A stretch of DNA of 64,000 nucleotides from contig JAPDFW010000005.1 of NCBI GenBank assembly GCA_028826165.1, forward strand, positions 1 through 64,000. The letters run 5' to 3'. Below the pieces are notes generated by a model. The model did not search any database and was not told where the DNA came from. It was given only the letters and a program-made list of their open reading frames with translations. Below are positions 38,401 to 50,566 of the stretch, one piece after another. Positions within the stretch are counted from its first letter, which is position 1. The number at the start of each line of letters is the position of its first letter. The translations under genes were made by a program, and so were the position numbers. The stretch comes from Anaeramoeba ignava (lineage: Eukaryota; Metamonada; Anaeramoebidae).

Positions 38401-38849
38401 ACATGAATTGAACAAATCTTCAAGAGTTGGACCAAGTAAATCCATTATCATTACATTAAATTCACTTTCAATTCCAAACCACCTAACATACGGTATCCCT
38501 ACACCTCCAGATAAAGTTCTATATACCTTACTTTCATATGATAATTGTGGATGTTTATTATTAAGACTCTCCTAAATAATTATTTAATTTAATTTCAAAT
38601 TATATTTCCATTTTCCATTTGGATTTTAGTTAAATTTTTAAAATTAATTTTCATTGATTTAATTTTATTTAAATTTTTTAATTTAATTTTTTTAAAACAA
38701 AATTCTCATGTTTTTAAATTTTGGTTTTTTACAAGTTTTATTGCTACTTCTTCTTTTGTTGATACATTAAATCCTTCATAAATTACTCCAAATGATCCTG
38801 CACCAATTTTTCTCTCTAAACGATATTTATTTCCAACTCGCAAACTCAT
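35442..38849 (-). CDS. CSNK1: Casein kinase 1 (CK1 delta/epsilon-like) serine/threonine kinase
   Basis: Six exons: 38849-38733, 38571-38353, 38009-37781, 37488-37318, 36048-35900, 35825-35442; all junctions are in frame, about 420 residues. Starts [20 protein letters not shown] (glycine loop), VAIKL (ATP Lys), the CK1-typical [12 protein letters not shown] and GPTLEDLFN, catalytic loop [15 protein letters not shown] as [10 protein letters not shown], substrate-recognition region [20 protein letters not shown] and [12 protein letters not shown], and [20 protein letters not shown]. The tail after about residue 290 is Asn/Gln-rich and then Lys-rich ([20 protein letters not shown]). CK1 phosphorylates acidic or primed sites in many pathways. 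Four of the five introns carry low-complexity repeats. Confidence 0.95.
36049..37317 (-). repeat. CK1 intron 4: 1269-bp low-complexity intron
   Basis: Donor GTATAT, acceptor AAAAG. Plus-strand composition is AATTTGAATTT and GATTTAATTT units, so the sense strand carries C but almost no G. The units are more degenerate than in the ankyrin-DHHC intron. Confidence 0.85.
37489..37780 (-). repeat. CK1 intron 3: hexamer array
   Basis: Donor GTTAAA, acceptor AAATAG. About 42 copies of the hexamer TTTTAA (plus strand), with GATTTT variants at the acceptor end. Confidence 0.88.
38010..38352 (-). repeat. CK1 intron 2: hexamer array
   Basis: Donor GTAAAT, acceptor AAATCAG. TTTTAA and GATTTTAATTTT units on the plus strand, with a short unique segment in the middle. 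Confidence 0.85.
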
Positions 38850-40455
38850 CAAATTAAATTTAAAATTAAAAAATTAAAAAATTAAAAAATTAAAAAAATT
38901 AAAAATGAAAAAAATTAATTTAATATAATGAAATAAATATAAATTATTTAAAATAATTAGATTAAATTGGTTCATTTATTCTTATAAATAATTTATATTT
39001 TAAATTTATTAAAAAATTGATTAAAATAATTTATTAATTTTATATTATGAAATGAATATAAAATATTTAATTTTTAATTAATAAATTAATTTAAAATAAT
39101 TAGATTAAATTGATTCATTTATTCTTGTAAATAATTTATCTTTTAGATTTATTTAAAAATTTGATTAAAATAATTTATTAATTTTATATTATGAAATAAA
39201 TATAAAATATTTAATTTTTAATTAATAATTTAATTTTAAAATAATTAGACTAAATTGATTCATTTATTCTTATAAATAATTTATCTTTTAGATTTACTTA
39301 AAAAATTTGATTAAAATAATTTATTAATTTTATATTATGAAATGAATATAAAAATATTTAATTTTTAATTAATAAATTATTTTAAAATAATTAGATTAAA
39401 TTGATTCATTTATTCTTATAAATAATTTATATTTTAAATTTATTTAAAAATTTGATTAAAATAATTTATTAATTTTATATTATGAAATAAATATAAAATA
39501 TTTAATTTTTAATTAATAATTTAATTTAAAATAATTAGATTAAATTGGTTCATTTATTCTTGTAAATAATTTATCTTTTAGATTTATTTAAAAATTTGAT
39601 TAAAATAATTTATTAATTTTATATTATGAAATGAATATAAAATATTTAATTTTTAATTAATAATTTAATTTAAAATAATTAGATTAAATTGGTTCATTTA
39701 TTCTTATAAATAATTTATATTTTAAATTTATTTAAAAATTTGATTAAAACTAATTTATTAATTTTATATTATGAAATGAATATAAAATATTTAATTTTTA
39801 ATTAATAAATTTAATTTAAAAATAATTAGATTAAATTGATTCATTTATTCTTATAAATAATTTATATTTTAGATTTATTTAAAAATTTGATTAAAATAAT
39901 TTATTAATTTTATATTATGAAATGAATATAAAATATTTAATTTTTAATTAATAATTTAATTTAAAATAATTAGATTAAATTGGTTCATTTATTCTTGTAA
40001 ATAATTTATCTTTTAGATTTATTTAAAAATTTGATAAAACAAAATTTCTTTTTTTTTTTATTAATTTTTTTTTTTATTGTTTAATGCAGGCAAAATTTCT
40101 TTATTTTAATTTTAATTTGCAGGCAAAAATTTTTTTCTTTTTATTTTTTTATTTAATTTAAAAAGAAAGATTTTTTCATTTTTCCCTTTTTTTTTTTCTT
40201 TCTTTTTCTTGTTCTTTTTCTTTCTTTCTTTTTCTTTTATATTATTTTTGTAATCAAAATTAACTTTTAAATTCAATTTCTTTATTAAATTAAATTAAAT
40301 TTTCAAATTAAATTTTAAATTAAAAACTTTTTTTTTAAAAAAGATCAAGAAAAAGGAAAAAAAAAAGAAGAACAAAAAAAATCAATTTTCTTTTAAAAAA
40401 TTCAAAAAGATTTGCGTTTTCCAAAAAAAAAATAAAAGAAGAACAAAAAAATAAA
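38850..40455. repeat. Intergenic region with a 145-bp satellite (about 7.5 copies)
   Basis: 38900-40040 holds seven and a half copies of a complex 144-146-bp unit; the landmark TATATTATGAAAT recurs at 39041, 39185, 39331, 39476, 39620, 39765 and 39911. Variants differ at CTTGTAAATAATTTATC versus CTTATAAATAATTTATA. 40040-40455 contains a direct repeat of TGCAGGCAAAA (about 40085 and 40119), a 60-bp pyrimidine tract (40183-40240) and one TCATTTTTCCC (about 40170). It is the presumed promoter and 5' leader of the PAH gene. No coding evidence. Confidence 0.85.
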
Positions 40456-42753
40456 ATGAATGAAAACAAAGAAGATGAAGAAAAAAATGAAGAAAAATCC
40501 AAAAATGTTGATGATTTACAGTTAAATTGTCATTTAGAATTTTCTTTTGAAAATCAAAAAGAAAATCAAAAAGAAACTAAAAATTCATCAGAATTTATTT
40601 TTAATTATTCTGAAAAGGATTTAAATGAAAAAACTATTTTAGAAACACTTTCTCAAAATGAAAATAAAAATGATAAAATTAATTTAAGTTATTGTTTAGC
40701 CAATCAAAATAATTGTGGGAATTTTGATGATAATTTTATATTTCAATCAAAAGAAGAACAAAAGAAATCACTTAATTTTTATTTTCAAAAAGAGAGAAGG
40801 TATTGGATAAAGAAAAATAGAATTTTTTACGAATATTTCTTTTTAATTTAAATTATTTGATTTGATTTAAATATTATTTTGATTTTATTTAATTTATTTC
40901 AAAATTAATTTAATTTAATTTTTGAATTTAAATTTAATTTAATTTGGATTTAATTTGATTTTTGATTTAATTTTTTAAAATTTAATTATTATAATTGAAT
41001 TTAATTTGATTTGATTTAATTTGATTTGATTTGATTTGATTTGATTTCCAAATTTAAAAAGATTTGAACAAATTTAATTTGATTTAATTTAATTTGATTT
41101 GAAAATTTGAAGAAATTTGAAAAAATGATTTGATTTGATTTACATTTAAATTTAATTTAATTTAATTTTCTTTTAATTTGATTCAAAAAGAAATTCAAAT
41201 TTGATTTAATTTTGATTTAATTTAATTTAAATTTGATTTAATTTAATTTGATTTAATTTGATTTAATTTAATTTTAATTTAATTTTAATTTAATTGAATT
41301 TAATTTGATTTAATTTAATTTAATTTGATTTTATTTGGTTAGCCAATTTTAATTTAATTTAATTTAATTTTTTGAATTTAATTTAATTTTTTATTTCAAT
41401 TTAATTTGGAAATTTTAATTTTTATTTTCAAAAAAATTTAATTTGATTTGATTTTAAGAAAATTTGATTTAATTTAATTTTAAATTTAATTTAAATTATT
41501 TGATTTGATTTAATTTGATTTGATTTAATTTTATTGAATTTGATTTGAATTGATTTAAATTTGAATTTAATTTGATTTAATTTTAATTGAATTGAAATTT
41601 AATTTGGATTTGATTTGATTTGATTTAATTTGATTTAATTTAATTTAATTTAATTTAATTTGATTTAATTTGATTTAATTTGATTTAATTTAATTTAATT
41701 TAATTTGATTTTGATTTGATTTGATTTGATTTGATTTGATTTAATTTGATTTAATTTGATTTAATTTGATTTGATTTTAATTTAATTTGATTTAATTTGA
41801 TTTATTTAATTTAATTTAATTTGATTTAATTTAATTTAATTTGATTTAATTTGATTTAATTTAATTTGATTTGATTTAATTTGATTTGATTTAATTTAAT
41901 TTGATTTAATTTAATTTAATTTGATTTGATTTGATTTAATTTAATTTAATTTAATTTGATTTAATTTGATTTAATTTGATTTAATTTAATTTGATTTAAA
42001 TTTGATTTAATTTAATTTGATTTAAATTTGATTTAATTTAATTTGATTTAAATTTGATTTAATTTAATTTGATTTAATTTGATTTTATTCAATTTTTGTA
42101 AAAAAAAAAAAAGTGAACAAGATTTTGAAACACAAAATCAAACAACAAAAGCATTAGAATTTTTAGAAAAAGTTCAAAATAGATACAAAGAAAAACCACA
42201 AATATATCGAAATTTTTTGAATCTTATAAAACAATATAAATGCGGAAAAATGAACACACAACATTTTATTCACGAAGTGTTTTTTCTTTTCCATAAACAT
42301 AAAGATCTTATTTTAGGATTAAATAACTTTCTACCAAAAAATACAAGAATCACGGAACAAGTTTTGGAAAGAAAATTATCACAAGTTAGTTTAGCTGTTG
42401 AATTTGTATCAAAAATTCATAAAAGATTTGAAGATAACCCACAAATTTATAACGAATTTGTTCAACTTCTTTTCGGTTATCATTTGAATAAAATTTCAAC
42501 TGATGAAACTCTTCAAAAAATTTCTCATTTATTTTCTGATGATCCAATTTTAATCCAAGAATTTTTGCGTTTTATTCCTCTTGGAAATCAAACTAATCAA
42601 GGTTTATTTTGTAAAAATGATAGGAAAAACAAAAAAGGAGAACTTTTAGAATGTCCTCATTTTGTAGAATGTAAAAGGCAAAAATTGGAACAAAAAAAAA
42701 ATGGAGAAAAAAAAAATGGAGAAAAAAATGATGAAAAAAAAAATTATAATTGA
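40456..42753 (+). CDS. Small two-PAH-domain (Sin3-like) protein
   Basis: Exon 1 40456-40799 (acidic, disordered, starts MNENKEDEEKNEEKSKNVDD), exon 2 42114-42753 (TGA stop); junction AGA AG|T GAA, about 327 residues. Exon 2 contains two paired-amphipathic-helix domains: ALEFLEKVQNRYKEKPQIYR with HEVFFLFHKHKDLILGLNNF, and AVEFVSKIHKRFEDNPQIYN with KISHLFSDDPILIQEFLRFI. PAH domains of Sin3 bind short helices of transcriptional repressors; here the Sin3 HDAC-interaction region is absent and the protein ends in a Lys/Glu/Asn tail after FCKNDRKNKKGELLECPHFV. It may be an adaptor or a competitor of full-length Sin3. The first-exon assignment is less sure than the PAH exon. Confidence 0.78.
40800..42113 (+). 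repeat. Intron of PAH gene, TTTGATTTAA array
   Basis: Putative donor GTATTG, acceptor A12-G at 42113. The bulk, especially 41460-42090, is TTTGATTTAA and TTTAATTTAA units. Unlike most large introns here, G is on the sense strand, but almost always in TTGATTT context, so AG and GT are still rare. Confidence 0.75.
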
Positions 42754-43066
42754 AAAAAGATTATGTTTTCTTTTTTGTGTGCTTTTTTTTCTGTGTTTTG
42801 TTTTCAATTCTTCTTTCATATTCTTATTCTTCTTCTTTCATAATTTTTTTTTATTTACATTTCTTTAAATGTGGAATTGAAAATAAAAGAAAAAAGAAGA
42901 AACAAAGAAACAAATTTAAAAAAAGATTTTATTTTTCTTTTTTCTTTTTATTTTTTATTTTTGTTTTTATTTATGTTTTTTATTTTGCCGGTTATTATTT
43001 TTTTTAAATTTTAATTTTTCATTTTTAATTTTTCATTTTTCATTTTTTTTTTTAATTAAAATCAAA
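42754..43066 (+). other. 3' region of PAH gene and promoter of next gene
   Basis: 313 bp. The first 250 bp are T- and A-rich with no supported gene. 43010-43050 has four TCATTTTT-type elements directly before the ATG at 43067. Confidence 0.5.
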
Positions 43067-46000
43067 ATGAGTAAAAAAGTTTCAAAAACAACTTTAAAAA
43101 GAAAAAAAACAATAAGTAATCTTTCAAATATTGTTTTACAATCAGATTCTACAACAAGTTTATATTCATTTGAAACAAGAGGTAAAAAAAAAAAAACAAA
43201 AACAAAAATTTAAAAAAAAAAATGCAAAAAAAAAATTTTTTAAAATGAGAAATTCATTCCAAAATTTTCATCTCAAAATTCTATGAATATTAAAATTAAC
43301 ACCCTATGTGCCTTTTTATTTTTTCTAACGCGAATGAATATAAAAAAATTCTACAGATAAAAAGACATATTCAGGACCTGATATCACACCTTTTCATATC
43401 CACGATCATCCCAAAACCGACAACAGAAAATTTCCAGTTTATTATGACATAGAAGGAAACTATTACGATATTCATTATCGACGAGTTTCTCAGGAATTAG
43501 TTACACGCAACGAACTTGAAAAAACAAAGTTAGAAACTGAAAAAAATTTAGAAACAGAACTGTCAAATGCACAAGAGGATGACATTGAGTTTATAAGAAA
43601 TAAAAACAGTGCTTTGATCTCTAACTTCCCTGATGATCTTCAGGATATTCCTTCCTTTCCAAAATCACAGGGCTTCTCTTCTTTTGATGACTTTGAACAG
43701 GCTTTAATTGCTTGGAAAAATAAAATTACTTCTCGTTTTGGTTTTGTTCAACATCCTATTTATATTGGTAGAAGTTATCCAAGACCTTATCTTGCTGCTG
43801 AACAGGTTTGTTTTATCTTTTTCACATTAAATTAAAATTCATTTATTAAATTAAAATTCATTTATAAAAATTAAAATTCATTTATAAAATTAAAATTCAT
43901 TTATAAAATTCAAATTAAAATTAAAATTAAAATTCATTTATAAAATTAAAATTCATTTTTAAAATTAAAATTCATTTATAAAATTAAAATTCATTTATAA
44001 AATTAAAATTCATTTATAAAAATTAAAATTAAATTTAAAATTAAAATTAAAATTCATTTATAAAATTAAAATTAAAATTAAAATTAAAATTAAATTTAAA
44101 ATCAAAATTAAAATTCATTTATAAAATTAAAATTAAAATTAAAATTAAAATTAAATTTATAAAATTAAAATTAAAATTAAAAATCAAAATTAAATTTAAA
44201 ATTTAAAATTAAAATTAAAATTAAAATTAAAATTAAAAAAATTAAAATTAAAATCAAAATCAAATTTAAAATTAAAATTAAAATTAAAATTAAAATAAAA
44301 ATTAAAATTCAAATTAAAATTAAAATTCATTTATAAAATTAAAATTAAAATTAAAATTAAAATTAAAATAAAAATCAAAATTAAAATTAAAATTAAAATT
44401 AAAATCAAAATTAAAATTCATTTATAAAAATTAAAATTAAAATCAAAATTAAAATTCATTTATAAAAATTAAAATTCATTTATAAAATTAAAATAAAAAT
44501 TAAAATTAAAATAAAATTAAAATTAAAATTAAAATTAAAATTAAAATCAAAATTAAATTTAAAATTTAAATTAAAATTAAAATTAAAATTCATTTATAAA
44601 ATTAAAATTAAAATTAAAAAGTCTGAAAAAAAACAAGATCAAGAAGAAAGATCATCAGTAACAGATTCTGAAAGAATGTCAACAGATTCAAAAAGAACTT
44701 CTGAACAAATTCCTAGAACTTCATCAACTTCAAAAGATTCACCAAGAACTTCTTCAATTGGTAAAAGTAAAATAATAGAAACTGCTCATATAGAAAGAAG
44801 GCACAGTACTATTGATGAACATTTAGATCATTTTTCTCAAAAAAAAGTAAATTAAAATTTAAAATTTAAAATTTCAATTTAATTTAAATTAATTTAAAAT
44901 TAAAATTTTTTTAGATGGATAAATTACCTGATTTTATGGAAGGAACTTCTTTATTTATTTCTGATAAAGAGCAATGGTCAAACAAATTAATTCCTCCTGA
45001 ACCAAAACCTGATAATTATTCATCATTTGAAGGTTTATTGTTAAACAAATCTAAAGAAGATTTAAATTATTTAAAATATTCAAAATATATTTAAATTAAA
45101 TTATTCAAATTAAATTATTTAAAATATTCAAAATAAAATATTTAAATTAAATTATTTAAATTAAATTAATATATTTAAATTAAAATATTTTAAATTTAAA
45201 ATTTAAATTATTTAAAATATTCAAAATATATTTAAATTAAATTGATTTAAATTCAAATTAATAAATTAAATTATTTAAATTAAATTGATTTAAATTAAAT
45301 TGATTTAAATTCAAATTAATAAATTAAATTATTTAAATTAAATTATTTAAATTTAAATTAATATTTAAATAGAATTTGAAAAAGCTTTTCAAAGATGGTC
45401 TCAAATTGTTATGGGAACTCTTCCAAAAATACCAATTCATTCAAGACAACTTTCTGAAATTTATGGAATTTTAACTGAAAAAGAAATAGAAGAAAAAGAA
45501 ACAAAACGAAGAAAAGAAGAAAATGCACTTATTTTTATTGTAAAATATTCGAAAAACAAATTCATAAATATTTTAAACATTTCAAAATAAATATTTAAAA
45601 TTATTCAATTTTATTGTAAAAAAGGAACGCGTTAAAAAAACAAAAAAACAAATTCCAGAAATCGATCGCTATTATTATTGGATGAAAAGACTCAATTATT
45701 CATTCTTTACATCACTTGTTAGTTCAGGAATATTATCATATGATTATTTACAATATTTAGTTTATAAAAAAACCAAAGAAGAAATTTTATCAGAAATTGA
45801 AATTGAAAAACAAAATCAAGAAAAAATGGAAATTATGAATCGAGAAAAACAAAAGAAATTAAAAAATCTTGAAAAACAAGAGAAAGAAATGGTCATGAAA
45901 TTAAGCATGACACAAGAAGATCGTTCAAACATAGAACAAACCACATTTGGAAAAGATACTCCAAAAGTTAATTTAAGTGAAGAAGCAATCAAAGGAGTTC

Positions 46001-49000
46001 AAAATTTTTTCTCAATTTTAAACGAAAAAAAAGAAAAGAATTTCAGTTTTTATCGTAGTTTTTGTAAACCTATTATTGGCAAAATTCATGGTACTTTGCC
46101 AAAAAGTGATTTAGCTTTTCAACAACAAAAATTGGCTACTGAACAAAAAGGTGGTTTATTACAAACTTCAAGAGCTTCTTTGTATTTAAGAAGAACTGAT
46201 TTAACTGGTCCAATGATTAATTCTTCAATGGATTGTCCTTCTGAAGTTGATGTAGAATTCAAAATTTATTTATAAAATTAAAATTCATTTATTAAAATTA
46301 AATTATAAATTTAAAATTTATTTATAAAATTAAAATTTAAATTTAAAATTAAAATTAAAATTAAAATTAAATTTAAAATTAAAATTAAAATTAAAATTAA
46401 AATTAAATTAAAATTAAAATTAAAATTAAAATTAAAATTAAAATTAAAATTAAAATTAAAATTTAAAATTAAAATTAAAATTCAAAATTAAAATTAAAAT
46501 TAAAGGGAAAAAATGTACTTTTTGCAGTTCCTCCTTATGAAATTTCTGATGCTTTTGATTTTGAAAAAATTTATAATGAACAATCACGAAAAGCAACAAT
46601 AAGTCAAATTTCAAAAGTTGATAATCAAAAAAGACTTGATCAAATACAATTTTGGTATAATCCAGCAAAATATTCATTAGAAGTAATTCAAAAATAATTC
46701 AAAAATAATTCAAAAACAATTCAAAAACAATTCAAAAACAATTTTTCATTTTAAAATTTTTTCATTTAATAAAAAAAAAAGAAATTTAATGAACAAAAGA
46801 TAAAAATTAATCAATTAATTAATCAATCATCAGATAAATTTACAATTGATACTTTAAGACAAATTCTTTGTATTGAAATGTGTTTAGATCAATTTACAAA
46901 TTTATTATCAGATTATGTTATTTTTAAGAACAAACAAGTTCCATATTCTCAAGTTTTTTTATCATGTATTACTGCTGATAATTTTTCGGAAATTCTCAAG
47001 ATTTTCCGTGAAACAACTTCTTTTCAAATTCATGCACAGGTTTTGTTTTAAAAATTCATTTATAAAATTAAAATTAAAATTAAAATTAAAATTAAAATTA
47101 AAATTAAAATTAAAATTAAAATTAAAATTAAAATTAAAATTAAAATTAAAATTAAAATTAAAATTAAAATTAAAATTAAAATTAAAATTAAAATTAAAAT
47201 TAAAATTAAAATTAAAATTTAAATTAAAATTAAAATTAAAATTAAAATTAAAATTAAAATTAAAATCAAAATTAAAATCAAAATTAAAATTAAAATTAAA
47301 ATTAAAATTAAAATTAAAATTAAAATTAAAATTAAAATTAAAATCAAAATTAAAATTAAAATTAAAATTAAAATTAAAATTAAAATTAAAATTAAAATTA
47401 AAATTAAAATTAAAATTAAAATTAAAATTAAAATTAAAATTAAAATTCATTTATAAAATTAAAATTAAAATTAAAATTAAAATTCAAATTTAAAATAAAA
47501 TTAAAATTCATTTATAAAATTAATATTAAAAAATAGCTTGCACAATTTGTTTCTGAAACACTTCAAGCAGGAATTTCAAAACAAATTATTGAAAAATATG
47601 TTAGAGAACATGATGTTAATAATTTATATTATATGGCTTATGCATTTAACTTTTTAGAAGATAGTCCAATACCAATTTTCCCACAAGATTCAGAAGTTCT
47701 TTATTTATCTAAAAAGGTAGAAACAAAATTATTAAATATTCAAAAAGAAAGGAAAACAAATTAATTGAAATTTTAATCAAAAAAATTTTTTTTACTTTGT
47801 TTCTTTTAAAATGATTTTTTTATTAGCATTTTTCAGGTGCAACTTTATCATTAGAAAAAAGTATTTTTACACATTATTATTTATCATTAATTTGGAAAGG
47901 ATTGAATCGAGGAAATCAAAATTTCTTGTTTGTTAATGTGAACTCACAAATTCAACAATATTTAAAGAATTTGAAAAATTCATTTGGAATGACAATTCAA
48001 TCTAATTTACAATTTTTAAGAACTGATTTATTTAAAGCTATTGAATCTTCTTCTATTAAAATATCAGGGTATTATTTGTTACTTTTAATGTTTTTAATCA
48101 AAGCTGAAGATAAAGTTTTAGATGTAAATATTAATAATTTTAATAATTTTAATAATTTTAATAATTTTAATAATTTTAATAATTTTAATAATTTTAATAA
48201 TTTTAATAATTTTAATAATTTTATAAATTTAATTTTATAAATGAATTTTAATAATTTTAATAGGAAATCCTTCAATCAAAAGAAACAGCATTAATAGACA
48301 AAATCAAGTATTTAACAAACTCTAAATATACACACGTTCGGTTTTCATGCTTACAAATTTGGAATCAATTATTAACATTTCCTGGATGGACAAACTTCCT
48401 GGTCAATTATTACACAGAAAACATTGAAGTCCTTTTAAAAGAATTCACACCACCTTTACTAAACGACTTTAAAGAAAACGAAGAAGAAGACAAAAAGGCG
48501 CGATTTATGCTTGTGTTAATTGACAACCTTTTTGAGGTTGTTTTTGAAGAAATAATTTCTAAATCAAACAAAGAAAGCATTCTTATTAATCCCGATTTAT
48601 ATTTTGAATTGATTAAAAAATTGGAAACTTACATTCGGGAAAACTACACAAATTCAACACTAATTTATATTGGGAAATTCCTGCGAAATTTAGTCTCATC
48701 ATTTTCAAGCTTAAAATTAATTGATCCGATTAGCAAAGAAGATAAAACAAAAATAGTGACATCTCAATTTAAAAAAAAGCTTCGCATCTCAGAAGAAGAT
48801 TGTCTAAGAATATTATCAATTGTTGGCAAAGCGCCGCATTCATTGGATCAAATGAAGACGTATTTAATTGAGATTGTTTGTGATTTGATTCGTCCTGAAG
48901 GAATTTTTGAGATTATAAGATCTTCAACTGGATTTTTTCCTCAATTTATTTCTTTATTTCGTGATTGCAAAAATTTCGAGCTTTCGGATCAGTTTTGGAG

Positions 49001-50566
49001 ATTGTATTATGAGACTATTTTATACCATCCAAATGTTGTTGTTCATTTCAAGAAAATCAACCATTTAAAACCAATGATTGAGTTGATATCCACAAGTTCG
49101 GATGCCTCAATTACTGTTGTTGGTCTTCAATATTTATACAAGATCCTGACTATGGACCAAAAAGAGGATCGCAGAATCCAAAGAGGCGAATCTTCTTCTC
49201 GTCCTTTTGAAAAGGATTCTGTTAAAAAAATTGCTAAGGATGTTAAGGCTTTTGCTGATTTTTTTGATAAGAATGCTTTGTTTGTTAAGATTCATATGAT
49301 TTATATGAATTTTCAAGATAAAGCTGGTATTAAATATGGTGGCAAAAAATTTATTGTAATTTTTATCCAATTCAATTTGGAAATTTTAAATATAAACATA
49401 TTTAAATAAATATAAATATAAATATAAATATTTAAAATAAATATAAATATAAATATTTAAATAAATATAAATATAAATATTTAAATAAATATAAATATAA
49501 ATATTTAAATAAATATAAATATAAATATTTAAATAAATATAAATATAAATATAAATAAATAAAATACAAAATATTTAAAATAAATATAAATATAAATATT
49601 TTTAAATATAAATATAAAATATTTAAATAAAATAAAAATATTTAAATAAATAAAAATAAATATAAATATAAATATTTAAATAAATATAAATATAAATAAA
49701 TATAAATATTTAATTTAAAATTTAAAATAAAAATATATAAATAAAAATATAAATATTTTAAATAAATATAAATATAAATATTTAAATAAACATAAATAAA
49801 TATAAAACATTTCAAAATTTAAATATAAATAAATTTAAATAAATATAAATATAAAATATTTAAAATAAAATATAAATATAAATATTTAAATAAATATAAA
49901 ATATAAATATTTAAAATAAACATAAAAAATAAATATAAAAATAAATATAAAATAAACATAAAAATAAATAAATATATAAATAAATATAAAATATAAATAT
50001 TTAAAATAAACATAAAAAATAAATATAAAAATAAATATAAAATAAACATAAAAATAAATAAATATAAAAATAAATATAAAAACAAAAATATAAATATTTA
50101 AACAAAATAAAAAAATATAAATAAAAAAAAAATAAATTATAAATATTAAAATATTTAAATAAATATAAATATAAATATTTAAATAAATATAAATATAAAT
50201 ATTTAAATAAATATAAATATAAATATTTAAATAAATATAAATAAATATTTAAATAAATATAAATATTTAAATAAATATTTAAATATAAATATAAATATTT
50301 AAATAAATATAAATATAAATATTTAAATAAATATAAATATAAATATTTAAATAAATATTTAAATATAAATATAAATAAATTTGAATTAGAATTTAGCAAA
50401 AGTTTATGAAGCAATTATGACAAATCCTTCTTGCTCAAAAATTGCTCAAACTGGATTAAAGAAATCAGATTACAAAGAAGGTATGGAACTAATTCATTCA
50501 TTTTTCGGAATTGATGAAAAACAAAAAAAATCCAAAAAATCTGGAAAAAGAGGTCATAGAAAATGA
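43067..50566 (+). CDS. Large 12-exon protein of unknown function (1293 residues)
   Basis: Exons 43067-43181, 43357-43805, 44622-44846, 44915-45032, 45373-45539, 45625-46251, 46506-46682, 46782-47039, 47537-47716, 47827-48123, 48264-49355, 50390-50566. The spliced length is 3882 nt, exactly divisible by three, ending in TGA. Features: basic N-terminus ([20 protein letters not shown]), a conserved-looking block ([20 protein letters not shown] ... [19 protein letters not shown]), a Ser/Thr-rich basic linker ([20 protein letters not shown]), a possible coiled coil ([20 protein letters not shown]), and from about residue 700 an all-helical region that looks ARM/HEAT-like ([40 protein letters not shown]). 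It ends [13 protein letters not shown]. Less A/T-biased codons in exons 2 and 11 suggest constraint. I cannot name the family. Confidence 0.82.
43806..44621 (+). repeat. Intron 2 of the 12-exon gene
   Basis: Donor GTTTGT, acceptor AAAAAG. Array of ATTAAA hexamers interspersed with ATTCATTTATAAA units; no G seen in the body. Confidence 0.87.
45033..45372 (+). repeat. Intron 4 of the 12-exon gene
   Basis: Donor GTTTAT, acceptor TTAAATAG. AAATTAAATTATTT units. The reading frame runs on about 27 codons past the donor ([11 protein letters not shown] and on), so a retained-intron form would add a short tail before a stop. Confidence 0.75.
47040..47536 (+). repeat. Intron 8 of the 12-exon gene: ATTAAA hexamer array
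   Basis: Donor GTTTTG, acceptor AAAATAG. About 65 near-perfect ATTAAA hexamers from 47067 to 47447, with a few ATCAAA variants; the edges carry ATTCATTTATAAA. No G in the body. Confidence 0.9.
48124..48263 (+). repeat. Intron 10 of the 12-exon gene: 9-bp array
   Basis: Donor GTAAAT, acceptor TTTTAATAG. About twelve copies of TAATTTTAA; a compact example of a one-unit repeat intron. Confidence 0.88.
49356..50389 (+). repeat. Intron 11 of the 12-exon gene: AAATATAAATAT array
   Basis: Donor GTAATT, acceptor TTGAATTAG. 1034 bp of AAATATAAATATTTAAAT-type units with A-rich irregularities. Only A, T and rare C in the body. Confidence 0.85.

Noticed and set aside
42750-43007. Possible small two-helix membrane protein
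   Set aside because: No ATG start, composed of T-run codons, no promoter element upstream; treated as 3' UTR and intergenic.
46915-47493. (LK)n plus frame and (NF)n minus frame
   Set aside because: ATTAAA hexamer array of intron 8 of the 12-exon gene; flanking exons join in frame when it is removed.
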